Positions 8,398-17,501 of a DNA stretch of 64,000 nucleotides are shown here, piece after piece. Position 1 is the first letter of the stretch, and each line of letters starts with the position of its first letter. Under the pieces are notes generated by a model. It ran no database searches. It was not told the origin of the DNA and worked only from the letters and a program-made list of their open reading frames with translations. The translations under genes and the position numbers were made by a program. This DNA is from Ulvibacter sp. MAR_2010_11 (GTDB lineage: Bacteria; Bacteroidota; Bacteroidia; Flavobacteriales; Flavobacteriaceae). Location of the stretch: contig NZ_PHTY01000001.1 in NCBI RefSeq assembly GCF_002813135.1, positions 2,537,501 to 2,601,500 of the forward strand, given 5' to 3'.

Positions 8398-10557
8398 ATG
8401 ATTCGAATTGGAAAAAAAACTTTGGAAGACTTAGAATTCCCTACTGTTTTACAGCAAGTTGCCAACTATTGCAGTACTAATCCGGGAACCGAAAAGGTAC
8501 TTGCAATTACCCCTTTTCAAAATAAGGAAGAAATAGAACCCGAACTGCTTCGGGTAAAAGAATTTACCGCTTCATTTACCGGAGATAATCCTATCCCCAA
8601 TCACGGGTTTGACCCTGTGTATAAGGCACTCCAATTATTAGGTATTGCTAACAGCACCCTGGAAGTGAGTGCCTTCCGTAAAATCGCAGGTCTTTCAGAA
8701 ACAACCAAAACCTTACTTACTTTCTTCAAAAAATACGAAGAATTTTATGTGTCTTTACACGATTTTTCTTCCGAAGTAGCCTTCACACCTGTCATTTCAG
8801 AAGAGATTGCTAAAATTATTGACCGGTACGGTGAAGTAAAAGACGATGCTTCCGAAGAACTTTCAGCCATTAGAAAGCGTCTTGCCGTTGTGAAAGGGCA
8901 AATTAACGCTTCCTTCAACAGAGCACTTGTTCGTTATGCTCAAGCAAATTATCTGGACGATATCAAAGAAACCATCGTGGAAAACAGACGGGTACTCGCT
9001 GTAACAGCAATGTACCGTAAAAAAATTGCCGGTGCGGTAATGGGGAGCTCTAAAACAGGGAGTATTGTCTATATAGAACCTCAGGAAACCCTCGAATATA
9101 CAAACGAGCTGAGCAATCTTTTGTATGAAGAACTGGAAGAAATAAAGCGTATTCTAAAAGCACTTACGGAATTTGTTCGCCCATATAAAGAGGTAATAGC
9201 AAGCTATCAGGACTATTTAATTGCGATAGACGTACTCTACGCCAAGGCCAAATACGCCATAGCAATTAATGGAGTATTACCGATGCTCACTTCAGACAAA
9301 CGTGTATTTTTAAGCAAAGCCTATCACCCTTTGTTATTGCTTTCGAATAAAAAGCGAAAAACCCAAACATTTCCACAGACCATTGCGCTGGAACCCGAAA
9401 AACGAATTATTGTAATTTCAGGTCCTAATGCGGGTGGAAAAAGTATCACGCTTAAAACGGTTGGACTTTTGCAAGTTATGTTACAAAGTGGCATGCTAAT
9501 TCCCTGTGAGCCGCAAAGTGAGTTGTGCTTTTTTGAAAGGATTTTAACCGATATTGGTGACAACCAGTCTATCGAAAATCATTTGAGCACCTATAGTTAT
9601 CGGTTGAAGAAAATGAATCAGTTTTTGAAAAAGTGCAATAAAGACACACTTTTTCTAATCGATGAATTTGGTACAGGGAGTGATCCTGAATTAGGTGGTG
9701 CGCTGGCTGAAGCCTTTTTGGAAGTTTTTTACGAACGCGATGCCTTCGGAATTATCACCACCCATTACGCAAACCTGAAGTTACTGGCCAATGAGTTGCC
9801 GCATGCGATGAATGCGAACATGCAATTTGACAATCGCAGTCTTGAGCCCTTGTATAAGTTGCATTTGGGCGAGGCAGGAAGTTCGTTTACCTTCGAAGTA
9901 GCACAGAAGAATGGAATTCCGTATAGTCTCATTAACAGGGCAAAGAAAAAGATTGAACGCGGAAAAATTCGGTTCGACAAAACCATTGCAAATCTGCAAA
10001 AAGAACGGTCCCAGCTTCGGAAAACTTCTGAAAATCTTAAAACTGAAGAGCAAAAAGCCAAGGAGGAAAACAAACAACTGGAAGAAATAAACCTTCGGGT
10101 GCAGGAAAAGCTGGAAAGCTATCAGGAGCTTTATGATGCTAATCAGAAGCTGCTTAGTCTAGGAAAGAAATTCGATGTGCTTTCTGAAAAATATTACAAC
10201 AACAAGCAAAAAAAACAGCTTATCGATGAACTCATGAAGCTGGTGATGGTCGAAAACAGTAAGCGAAAAAAGATTGCCCCCAAGGCAAAACAAGCAGTCA
10301 AGGCTAAGGAACGCAAGGTCGCGCAAGAAGTCGAAAAAAAAGTGGAAGTAATTAGAGAACGCAAGAAGAAAGAAAAGGCAGAAGCCAAAAAAGCGCCGCC
10401 ACCAAAACCCCGAGTTGCTCTTAAGGTAGGAGATCGGGTGCGAATGATCGACGGAAGGGCTATTGGAACCATCGATACTATCGAAAAAAACAAGGCGATT
10501 GTAAATTACGGGATGTTTACGACTAATGTGAGTATGGAAGAACTGGAAAAGGTATGA
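8398..10557 (+). CDS. mutS2: MutS2-like ATPase without Smr domain
   Basis: A 719-aa protein with MutS core and clamp helices (residues about 1-310). The ATPase domain has Walker A GPNAGGKS at 342-349, Walker B FLIDEFGTGSDPE near 419-431 and the ITTHYANLK switch. It continues as a long coiled coil (about 520-690) rich in K/E/A. It ends in a short KOW-like beta segment (VGDRVRMIDGRAIGTID) and lacks the C-terminal Smr nuclease domain found in Firmicutes MutS2. Family roles are anti-recombination and ribosome-collision rescue. Without Smr it cannot cleave nucleic acid by that route. It overlaps the next gene by four bases. Confidence 0.9.
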   Translation: MIRIGKKTLEDLEFPTVLQQVANYCSTNPGTEKVLAITPFQNKEEIEPELLRVKEFTASFTGDNPIPNHGFDPVYKALQLLGIANSTLEVSAFRKIAGLSETTKTLLTFFKKYEEFYVSLHDFSSEVAFTPVISEEIAKIIDRYGEVKDDASEELSAIRKRLAVVKGQINASFNRALVRYAQANYLDDIKETIVENRRVLAVTAMYRKKIAGAVMGSSKTGSIVYIEPQETLEYTNELSNLLYEELEEIKRILKALTEFVRPYKEVIASYQDYLIAIDVLYAKAKYAIAINGVLPMLTSDKRVFLSKAYHPLLLLSNKKRKTQTFPQTIALEPEKRIIVISGPNAGGKSITLKTVGLLQVMLQSGMLIPCEPQSELCFFERILTDIGDNQSIENHLSTYSYRLKKMNQFLKKCNKDTLFLIDEFGTGSDPELGGALAEAFLEVFYERDAFGIITTHYANLKLLANELPHAMNANMQFDNRSLEPLYKLHLGEAGSSFTFEVAQKNGIPYSLINRAKKKIERGKIRFDKTIANLQKERSQLRKTSENLKTEEQKAKEENKQLEEINLRVQEKLESYQELYDANQKLLSLGKKFDVLSEKYYNNKQKKQLIDELMKLVMVENSKRKKIAPKAKQAVKAKERKVAQEVEKKVEVIRERKKKEKAEAKKAPPPKPRVALKVGDRVRMIDGRAIGTIDTIEKNKAIVNYGMFTTNVSMEELEKV

Positions 10558-10961
10558 CGGTAGAAAATTCAAAAAAAATAATACTCTTCGACGGCGTTTG
10601 TAATTTGTGCTCAAGCTCTGTGATTCGGTTAATAAAACACGATCCCAAAGATTTGTTCCGGTTTGCAGCTTTACAGAGTGAGATTGGGCAACAATTGGTT
10701 GCCGAATACAATATTGATACGTCTAAAATTGACTCCATCATTTTAATTGAAAACGGAAAAGCCTACGTAAAATCTACGGCAGCACTAAGAGCTGCCAGAC
10801 ACATGTCCGGTGGATACCCCCTGCTTTCTGTGTTATTAATTTTCCCTGCATTTATTAGAAATTGGGTCTACGATTATATAGCGAAAAACCGTTATCGCTG
10901 GTATGGAAAAAAGGAAAGCTGTATGATTCCCACTCCCGACTTGAAAGCGAAGTTTTTATAG
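10554..10961 (+). CDS. DCC-family thiol-disulfide oxidoreductase-like protein (DUF393)
   Basis: A 135-aa protein that opens with the family signature ILFDGVCNLCSSSV, whose CxxC-like pair gives the DCC name. It continues with the conserved segments FRFAALQSEIGQQL and YVKSTAALRAARHMSGGYP, then a C-terminal RYRWYGKKESCMIP. The family has a thioredoxin-like fold and is predicted to be redox active, with few characterised members. The start overlaps the mutS2 stop (ATGA). It converges on the DUF1704 gene. Confidence 0.87.
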   Translation: MTVENSKKIILFDGVCNLCSSSVIRLIKHDPKDLFRFAALQSEIGQQLVAEYNIDTSKIDSIILIENGKAYVKSTAALRAARHMSGGYPLLSVLLIFPAFIRNWVYDYIAKNRYRWYGKKESCMIPTPDLKAKFL

Positions 10962-10962
10962 A

Positions 10963-12126
10963 CTATTTTAAATTCTGAAGGATAAAATCTAAGGTGGTGT
11001 TGGTATTTTTATTTTCAGCGAAGGCATGATTTTTAAAGGTGATTTCCTGAGCCAAACCTTCCTTTTGCCATTTCAGGATAATATTCTGCTGCTTTAAACA
11101 GACTTTCCCCGCTAACAAATTGTCCAGGTTCCCTCCTTCTCTATAAAAATCGTATATTTTTTTAAGTCCGGTGAGGTATTTGTAATCCTTGGTAAATCCA
11201 CCGCCTCTATGCGCTCTCAAAGATATATTGTATGCCTCTTCCCTATTGAGTTTATACTGATTGTGTAACAAATCGAAGGTGTCACAAAAATTAGATCCTC
11301 TGTGCAAACTGTCGGCCGCTAACACACGATAGGATAATTCTTTAAGGCGATACAGCGTTAGGCAATCACTCATATATTCGCTAAACACAGCCAATCCTTC
11401 CTGAGTTTCCACATTGTTTGGAAAGCCGTTGTAAAATATTTTTAAAGACTGCTGTAAACCGTTGAAGGTAGTAACCAGATGCACTCCAATTTCGTGATTG
11501 GCCAGCACTTTCAACTGATTGGCACTATATCTGTGATTTTTCTTCAGAATAAGTCGTCGGGCATGGTTTTGTACCATGGCAGCCGCAGTAATTTTTGTAG
11601 AGAGCTTGATGTTTAAATTGAAATCGTATTGTTTGGCGAATTCATTAAAATAGTCGGCAGCTTCTTCGGCACTAAAAACCGGAAACATTTCCCGGTCGTA
11701 GACCTCATCCTTAAAATGCAAGATAAACTGAGCGTTCTCGACGTCCTTTTGTGTAGGTGTCCCAAACGACTTGAGGGCATTGTAATAGAATTTTTTACCC
11801 TTGCCGATGGATTCAATACACTGAATAATTCCCGAATAGTCGTAAATAACATCTCTGTACACCTTTCTGGTCTCTTCATCTCTAATACTGTCGATGTCTT
11901 GTGAAAAGAGGTGTTGCTGTAACTTATGCGCATCGAAATCTATTTTTCGATACTTAAAATTAGGGTTCAGATTGTATTTAGAAGCGAAAAAATTGCGTTT
12001 CTCCTGTTCAATATTTACCGGGTTGATGTAATCTAACAATTCGATTTTTTGAACCAGATTGTTTAAATTGTTATCAATTCGGAAGAGATTGGGATGTACA
12101 TCAAGTAAGGCTTCGGGATAGGTCAT
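10963..12126 (-). CDS. DUF1704 zincin-like protein (QEGLA motif; MATCAP-related)
   Basis: A 387-aa protein with a zinc-binding HEIGVH at residues 211-216 and TQEGLAVFSEYM at 241-252, the glutamate-bearing third-ligand region that names the 'QEGLA motif' family. Bacterial members carry the misleading label 'flavohemoglobin expression-modulating'. Eukaryotic relatives are tubulin tyrosine carboxypeptidases, so peptidase activity is plausible. There is no signal peptide, so it is cytoplasmic. Its start overlaps the stop of the N-formylglutamate-amidohydrolase-like gene (ATGA), and an ATP-grasp gene precedes both: a ligase-hydrolase-peptidase cassette. Confidence 0.88.
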   Translation of the reverse strand: MTYPEALLDVHPNLFRIDNNLNNLVQKIELLDYINPVNIEQEKRNFFASKYNLNPNFKYRKIDFDAHKLQQHLFSQDIDSIRDEETRKVYRDVIYDYSGIIQCIESIGKGKKFYYNALKSFGTPTQKDVENAQFILHFKDEVYDREMFPVFSAEEAADYFNEFAKQYDFNLNIKLSTKITAAAMVQNHARRLILKKNHRYSANQLKVLANHEIGVHLVTTFNGLQQSLKIFYNGFPNNVETQEGLAVFSEYMSDCLTLYRLKELSYRVLAADSLHRGSNFCDTFDLLHNQYKLNREEAYNISLRAHRGGGFTKDYKYLTGLKKIYDFYREGGNLDNLLAGKVCLKQQNIILKWQKEGLAQEITFKNHAFAENKNTNTTLDFILQNLK

Positions 12127-12959
12127 GAGTCTTTGGAATGTGCTTTGTAAAATGCTTCGGCGTGTTGTTTTACTTTTTGTTGTAATTGCTGTTCTATAGC
12201 CGAAACCACTTCAGGATAAATTACTTCTGACAATTCATCGCAGTAAATCTTTTTAAATTCAGTCGCCAAAACTAAGGTATTTTTAAAGTTTTGGGTAATG
12301 TATTTCAGAAAATATCCATTTCCCTGAAACGTATCGTTAATTTTTGAAGTTGCCTCAATTTTATGTGGAAGTTGCAATTCTGAAAGACTTTGCCGCCAAT
12401 ATTCTACAATATCTCCGAAGCGATCGTTGTCGATATTGGCAGTTCCCAGATTAATCACCGGCACTTCCCTGTCCCATCGCCGCCAATTGTACGAATGCAT
12501 ATCATATACTACAACAACTCCAAATTTTTCTTCCAGTTTGGCTACCAACTTGTTTACCACCTGATAGAATGCACGGTGTTTATCCATACTGATTTTGCGT
12601 TCCGTATACGTTAAAGGCTCTTTCCAGAGTTTCTTTCCCCAGGCATCTTCATAGATGGCATTTTCGGGATCCCTATTTAAATCGTATTCAAAGCGGCTGT
12701 CACAACCTGCAATGACAATGGGATGCGTTTTTACAAACTCCTTGGTGCAAGGATCTTCTTCGAACCATCGATCGTATTCGGTATGCAGACAATTATCCCA
12801 TAATTCTTTTCTAAATTGATGTCCGTCGTGTACTGCACCACATACATAGGGCACGTATGAATCAATTTTCAGCGTAAAGGAATAATCTTCCACGACTGCT
12901 TCAAAGCAATTTTCTGCTTCAATTTTGCGAAGTATTTCTGAAACGGATAGACGCTGCAT
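12123..12959 (-). CDS. N-formylglutamate-amidohydrolase-family protein
   Basis: A 278-aa protein. Family landmarks are a GAVHDGHQFR segment near residue 41, ADCDSRFEYDLNRD-type residues (here AGCDSRFEYDLNRDPE) and VVYDMHSYNWRR, which supply His and Asp/Glu zinc ligands. HutG-type members release formate from N-formylglutamate, but no histidine-degradation genes are present here. Four-base overlap with the DUF1704 gene and a 20-base gap from the ATP-grasp gene suggest instead that it hydrolyses an amide made or handled by its partners. Confidence 0.85.
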   Translation of the reverse strand: MQRLSVSEILRKIEAENCFEAVVEDYSFTLKIDSYVPYVCGAVHDGHQFRKELWDNCLHTEYDRWFEEDPCTKEFVKTHPIVIAGCDSRFEYDLNRDPENAIYEDAWGKKLWKEPLTYTERKISMDKHRAFYQVVNKLVAKLEEKFGVVVVYDMHSYNWRRWDREVPVINLGTANIDNDRFGDIVEYWRQSLSELQLPHKIEATSKINDTFQGNGYFLKYITQNFKNTLVLATEFKKIYCDELSEVIYPEVVSAIEQQLQQKVKQHAEAFYKAHSKDS

Positions 12960-12979
12960 GGCTTATTTTCTATTAGGGG

Positions 12980-14008
12980 TTATGCTTCATCCACGTGTTT
13001 CCGAAGTTTATGTCTTCGTTCGAAGGCCGCAACACGCTCAAGGACTTTATCTTCTACAAAATCGACCACCTTTTCCTGAACCCTCGTTTTATAGACTCTA
13101 TTCATATAAGTAATTCCACCGGGCGACAAGACATTCACTTCCACCAGCATTCCGTTAATAACGTCGATTCCAACAAAATACAAGCCGTCTTTTACCAGCT
13201 TCGGACCAATTCTACGGCACAACTCTTTCTCCCTTTTGGTAAGTACATGTTTCTGAACTGAGCCCCCCGCACTTACATTGGAGCGATGGTCTTCATCTCC
13301 GGGAACACGTTTCATGGCACCAATAGCCTTCCCGTTCAACATTAAAATACGAACATCACCCATGTCTGCACCTTCAATATATTCCTGCAAAATTACATAA
13401 TTGGAAGTGCCATCGCGATTGTCGATGTAAAAATCCAACAACGAATTTATACTCAGCATGGCGCGTTTTTCAATTAAAATTACCCCCGAACCTCCAAACC
13501 CGTTCAAAGGTTTCAGAATCATTTTATCCGGACCTTCCTTGATTGTTTTCTTAAGATATTCCTTGTTTTTGGTGACATGCGTTCGCGGAATCATTTCGTT
13601 GTCCGCATCTTCAAAAACCGCTGTGTATAGTTTATTGTTAGCGCGACGTATCCCGTCCAGGTCGTTCATGATAAACACATCGTCCTTCACCGAATCCAGG
13701 AAGTTGAGCATGATCATGTCCAGAGGCGGATTACTGCGTAGAATGATTACATCGAAGCCTGCCAGCGGTAACATTTCATCATAAAACTCGGCATGAGTAT
13801 GAAATGATTTTAGACTGGAAGAAATTTTTTCTTTTCGCTTAATACATTTTGAAAAGGCAAAAGCCACACTATCCCGAATCGTTAAATTTGCCGGGGTTGT
13901 GATAGCGAGACCGTGACCGCGCTTCACAAATTCGTGAATCAGAGCTAATGAAGTGTCATCCTCGGGTTTTATTTCTTCCCAGGGATACATGATGAAACAA
14001 ACATTCAT
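12980..14008 (-). CDS. ATP-grasp ligase (glutathione-synthase/RimK-like)
   Basis: A 342-aa protein. The ATP-grasp core is clear: a glycine-rich phosphate loop LKPLNGFGGSGV at 165-176, hinge ILQEYIEGADMGDVRI near 206-221 and the Mg-binding VEVNVLSPGGI at 289-299. The N-terminal pre-ATP-grasp domain (MNVCFIMYPWEEIKPEDDTS) matches glutathione synthetase GshB. No gamma-glutamylcysteine ligase gene is nearby and this lineage makes bacillithiol, so classical glutathione synthesis is doubtful. It is the first gene of the three-gene cassette and probably joins an amino acid to an acid or peptide. Confidence 0.88.
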   Translation of the reverse strand: MNVCFIMYPWEEIKPEDDTSLALIHEFVKRGHGLAITTPANLTIRDSVAFAFSKCIKRKEKISSSLKSFHTHAEFYDEMLPLAGFDVIILRSNPPLDMIMLNFLDSVKDDVFIMNDLDGIRRANNKLYTAVFEDADNEMIPRTHVTKNKEYLKKTIKEGPDKMILKPLNGFGGSGVILIEKRAMLSINSLLDFYIDNRDGTSNYVILQEYIEGADMGDVRILMLNGKAIGAMKRVPGDEDHRSNVSAGGSVQKHVLTKREKELCRRIGPKLVKDGLYFVGIDVINGMLVEVNVLSPGGITYMNRVYKTRVQEKVVDFVEDKVLERVAAFERRHKLRKHVDEA

Positions 14009-14086
14009 AGGGGTTGGTTTATGTTGTTAAAATAAAGATACTAATTCTTACCTACTATCAAAACCTTTTTGGCTCTATGTACTGTG

Positions 14087-14878
14087 TTATTGACCATACA
14101 CTCTAAAGTTGTCGAAACCTGCAAAATCGGCATCCCCATTCTGAGTAATTCCAAAAGTGAGTCTTACATTGGTCACCGAACCCGGAATATTGAGGATTAG
14201 AGTTCCTTCTTCGGAATAGTTTGCGTTTCCATTGATAAAAACAACCTGCCCCTGCCCTACGTCGTCGTAAAACAATTCGTAGCGAACATCATCGCCATTG
14301 TCAAATTCAAACACATCGTAGTCGAAGGCCACACGTGCATTGACAACGCCCGAAATATTCACATTAACAAAGGCTATTTCATGAAAAAAATTCCCGCCAC
14401 CGTTGGGGTTGTTTAAATCCCGGCAGCCCAAAAAGTTATCTGATACATTGTCGATAGCGCTTGTCCCGGCTCCAAGCGTAATAACCGAATCCCAAATATC
14501 TCCTGCAGTATTATAAAAAACCGGAGTCACTGTATAGTTCCAGGTGAGATTGGTATCGAAATCCTGAAATGCGAGTGTTTGTGCCATGGTAGACAAGGTA
14601 TAAACAGACTCCCAAAAAATGCCATTCCATATTTCAAAGGTTCCGGTGCTTTCTACAAAGACCAGCAGACCCGTATCGATGGAAGTTGTAGTAATGGCGT
14701 CCCTTTCAATTTGGGACGGAACACGCGGCGGCATAAAACCTTTAAAAGTAGTGCCGTTCACCGAACTGCTTATGTCCAGCATGGCTGCGTTTGACGGATT
14801 GGTGGTGCCAATACCAACTTGTGAGAAACTTAAAAATGAAATTAACAGGGCTACGGAAGATAAATAAACTCCTTTCAT
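14087..14878 (-). CDS. Secreted surface protein, flavobacterial 'GIGTTNPS' type
   Basis: A 263-aa protein from ATG 14878; an upstream in-frame start at 14941 would run through the structured leader. A signal peptide (residues 1-20, ending LSFSQ) is followed by VGIGTTNPSNAAMLDISSS, the opening shared by many flavobacterial surface and tail-fibre-like proteins, including the 1166-aa protein at 54418. The C-terminal half is a beta-rich, Asn/Asp-rich domain with a carbohydrate-binding or jelly-roll look (AFDYDVFEFDNGDDVRYELF; ITQNGDADFAGFDNFRV). No T9SS sorting domain is visible. Exported; function unknown. Confidence 0.75.
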   Translation of the reverse strand: MKGVYLSSVALLISFLSFSQVGIGTTNPSNAAMLDISSSVNGTTFKGFMPPRVPSQIERDAITTTSIDTGLLVFVESTGTFEIWNGIFWESVYTLSTMAQTLAFQDFDTNLTWNYTVTPVFYNTAGDIWDSVITLGAGTSAIDNVSDNFLGCRDLNNPNGGGNFFHEIAFVNVNISGVVNARVAFDYDVFEFDNGDDVRYELFYDDVGQGQVVFINGNANYSEEGTLILNIPGSVTNVRLTFGITQNGDADFAGFDNFRVYGQ

Positions 14879-14940
14879 ACTATGATCTTTTAGGTCATAG
14901 CCTTCACAGGCTAAAACGTTCGTTTTGCCTGAGGAGTTCA
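14879..14940 (-). promoter_or_regulatory. Structured leader with competing hairpins
   Basis: The transcript upstream of ATG 14878 can form CAGGC(AAAACG..CGTTTT)GCCTG (14907-14931), or alternatively AGCCTGTGAAGGCT (14899-14912). The two share bases 14907-14911, so they exclude each other. A second hairpin (CTATGA/TCATAG, 14880-14900) sits directly before the start codon. The arrangement resembles a translational switch or RNA thermometer, but no known riboswitch class is recognised. Confidence 0.4.
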
Positions 14941-15005
14941 ATTAATTAAAAATGAGAGTTTTAAAAGTACAAATTTCTTCTGAATAACAACAAATCGATG
15001 ACGGA

Positions 15006-16313
15006 CTATTTTCCTTTCTCGTAATTGTCGTCCCAATCTTTTACTTGAGGATCGCCCAATTTACCCTGTGCTTTTGCCACCATCATAGAAACAGTTGCAT
15101 CACCGGTTACGTTTACAACGGTTCTACACATATCTAAAGGTCTATCGACAGCAAAAATCAAGGCGAGTCCTGCTTCAGGAATACCAGCTTGCGCCAATAC
15201 GATTACCAACATAACCATTCCGGCACCCGGAACAGCTGCAGAGCCAATTGAGGCCAATGTTGCCGTAACTATAATTCCAAGTTGCACACCTAAAGATAAA
15301 TCCATTCCGAAGGCTTGAGCAATAAAAACAGCAGCCACTGCCTGATACAGACTGGTACCATCCATATTGATTGTCGCGCCAATGGGCAATACAAAACTGG
15401 TAACTTCTTTTTTAACTCCTAAGTGTTCCTCCACGCGTTCCATGGTAACAGGTAAGGTAGCCGCACTCGAACTTGTTGAAAAGGCCAATAATTGCGCCGG
15501 AGCGATTCCGTTTAAGAAGAAACGTGGCGATTTTTTTGTAAAAATCCAAACCAGCAGCAAATAAACACCTATCATAAGGATTAGGCCCCCTACTACACAA
15601 AGCGCATACATAGCCAAGGCTGCAAACAGGTCGGCGCTTGGCGCTTCCACTACCAAAGCAGCCAAAAGTGCAAATACACCATATGGGGCAGCCAGCATAA
15701 TGAGATCTATCATTTTGAGGATGACTTCATTAAAACCGTCAAAGAAGTCTTTTACAGGCTTTGCAGTCGCTTCGGGGATGAGTATGAGTCCCAGGCCGAA
15801 GAAAATAGCAAAGAAAATAACTTGTAGCATGTTTCGGTTGTCACCGGCGGCTCCCACTATATTGTCCGGTACCATATCGACCAGCGCTTGTAAGGGACCT
15901 GCTTCTTTTTGTTTCATGGCTTCCACACGTCTTGCTTCGGCTTCGCCTCCATAGGCATCAACCAGTTCGTTACGGGTCTCTTCAGAAATACTTCCGCCGG
16001 GCTGTACAATATTTACTACCGCAAGACCAATGGAAACTGCAATTACCGTAGTAACTACATAAGTTGAAATGGTTCGAAGTCCCATTTTCGACAAACTCGA
16101 AATATCTTTTAAATCGGATACTCCCTTTATCAAAGAAGCCAGGATTAACGGCACCGCTATTAACTTTAACGAATTTATAAAGATGGTCCCTAAAGGTTTT
16201 ATCCAGTCTCCAATAAAATCGGATCCCCATGAGAAATTCGTCATTATCAATGCGAATATAACTCCTAGAGCCATTCCTAATAAAATTTGCCAGTGTAGTG
16301 CCAGTTTTTTCAT
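15006..16313 (-). CDS. Dicarboxylate/amino acid:cation symporter (DAACS/SDF family)
   Basis: A 435-aa inner-membrane protein with about eight hydrophobic helices. It carries the family's transport-core motifs: serine-rich STSSSAATLPVT, the NMDGTSLYQA helix break, the GSAAVPGAGMVML hairpin and DRPLDMCRTVVNVTGDA in TM8. It takes up glutamate, aspartate or C4-dicarboxylates with Na+ or H+; substrate and ion cannot be told from sequence. A long hydrophilic insert around residues 100-150 (ETRNELVDAYGGEAEARR) is typical of the Na+-type branch. Encoded 15 bases downstream of aroC. Confidence 0.93.
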   Translation of the reverse strand: MKKLALHWQILLGMALGVIFALIMTNFSWGSDFIGDWIKPLGTIFINSLKLIAVPLILASLIKGVSDLKDISSLSKMGLRTISTYVVTTVIAVSIGLAVVNIVQPGGSISEETRNELVDAYGGEAEARRVEAMKQKEAGPLQALVDMVPDNIVGAAGDNRNMLQVIFFAIFFGLGLILIPEATAKPVKDFFDGFNEVILKMIDLIMLAAPYGVFALLAALVVEAPSADLFAALAMYALCVVGGLILMIGVYLLLVWIFTKKSPRFFLNGIAPAQLLAFSTSSSAATLPVTMERVEEHLGVKKEVTSFVLPIGATINMDGTSLYQAVAAVFIAQAFGMDLSLGVQLGIIVTATLASIGSAAVPGAGMVMLVIVLAQAGIPEAGLALIFAVDRPLDMCRTVVNVTGDATVSMMVAKAQGKLGDPQVKDWDDNYEKGK

Positions 16314-16328
16314 AAGTATTGTTTGAAT

Positions 16329-17393
16329 TTACAATTTAGCATTTTTATTGAGTAACCAAAAGTCGGCCAGAACCATTGCTGCCATCGCTTCCACGATGGG
16401 TACAGCCCGCGGAACAACGCAAGGATCGTGTCTTCCTTTGCCCTGCATTTCAACTTCATTGCCAGAAGCATCGATGGTTTGTTGTTTTTGCATGATGGTC
16501 GCCACGGGTTTAAAAGCGACATTAAAGTAAATGTCTTCTCCGTTGCTGATGCCACCCTGAATTCCTCCGCTATGATTGGTTTTTGTGCTTCCGTCACTAT
16601 TAAACAGATCGTTGTGCACGCTGCCTTTTAGTCGAGTTCCTTCAAAACCGCTTCCATACTCAAAACCCTTTACGGCGTTAATGGAAAGCATGGCTTTTCC
16701 TAAATCGGCATGCAGCTTATCAAAAACGGGCTCTCCTAATCCGATGGGAACATTTTGTATCACACAGGTAACTACACCGCCCACAGTATCACCTTCTTTG
16801 CGAATTTCTTTAATATAGCTTTCCATTTTGGCAGCCATGGCTGCATCTGCACAGCGTACGGGATTCTTTTCAATTTCTGAAAAGTCTAGTTCGGAATAGT
16901 TTTTTTGAAGCTGTAATTCGCCTACACCTGAAACATAGGCCGTAATTTTAATGTCTTTCAGTAATTGTTTTGCGATAGCCCCTGCTGCAACTCTACAGGC
17001 TGTTTCTCTGGCTGAAGATCTTCCACCTCCACGATAATCCCGAACTCCGTATTTTTTATCATAGGTGAAATCGGCATGCGACGGACGAAAAGTATCTTTT
17101 ATGTGTGAATAGTCGTTGGACTTCTGGTTGGTGTTTTTAATGATGAATCCGATAGGTGTTCCGGTGGTCACACCTTCAAAGATTCCTGAAAGAAATTGTA
17201 CCGAATCTTCTTCTTTACGTTGAGTAACTATGGAAGATTGTCCGGGTTTTCGGCGTTGCATTTCCGCTTCTATGGCTTCAAGGTCCAGTGATACGCCTGC
17301 GGGACATCCTTCCAGTATTCCGCCTATGGCTTCGCCGTGCGATTCGCCAAAAGTGCTGAGTTTAAATAATGTTCCGAAGGAGTTACCGGCCAT
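16329..17393 (-). CDS. aroC: Chorismate synthase
   Basis: A 354-aa protein of normal length. It starts [20 protein letters not shown], the family N-terminus, and contains the FMN/substrate-binding [37 protein letters not shown] and [15 protein letters not shown] signatures. It converts 5-enolpyruvylshikimate-3-phosphate to chorismate using reduced FMN, the last common step of aromatic amino acid synthesis. No other aro genes are in the window. The symporter follows closely and may be co-transcribed. Confidence 0.97.
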   Translation of the reverse strand: MAGNSFGTLFKLSTFGESHGEAIGGILEGCPAGVSLDLEAIEAEMQRRKPGQSSIVTQRKEEDSVQFLSGIFEGVTTGTPIGFIIKNTNQKSNDYSHIKDTFRPSHADFTYDKKYGVRDYRGGGRSSARETACRVAAGAIAKQLLKDIKITAYVSGVGELQLQKNYSELDFSEIEKNPVRCADAAMAAKMESYIKEIRKEGDTVGGVVTCVIQNVPIGLGEPVFDKLHADLGKAMLSINAVKGFEYGSGFEGTRLKGSVHNDLFNSDGSTKTNHSGGIQGGISNGEDIYFNVAFKPVATIMQKQQTIDASGNEVEMQGKGRHDPCVVPRAVPIVEAMAAMVLADFWLLNKNAKL

Positions 17394-17407
17394 ATACCCG
17401 TTTTGAA

Positions 17408-17415
17408 CAAATGTA
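17408..17415 (-). promoter_or_regulatory. Possible -7 element for aroC (TACATTTG on - strand)
   Basis: On the - strand the bases read TACATTTG, matching TAnnTTTG, ending 14 bases before the aroC ATG at 17393. No well-placed -33 TTG is present, so this is tentative. Confidence 0.35.
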
Positions 17416-17501
17416 AATGTTATAATCGACTCTTAAAAATAAACTATTCAGTTAATGTTTTAGTAACCTCAGAATAAAAATTTGATCGCACCAGCTCCCT
17501 T

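Noticed and set aside
10159-10614. 151-aa open frame on the - strand
   Set aside because: It lies opposite the mutS2 coiled-coil coding region; the low-complexity Phe/Leu sequence is a shadow of Lys/Glu codons.
12980-14008. Classical glutathione synthase (gshB)
   Set aside because: The fold fits, but there is no gshA, bacillithiol is the expected thiol, and the operon partners suggest another ligation reaction, so no symbol is assigned.
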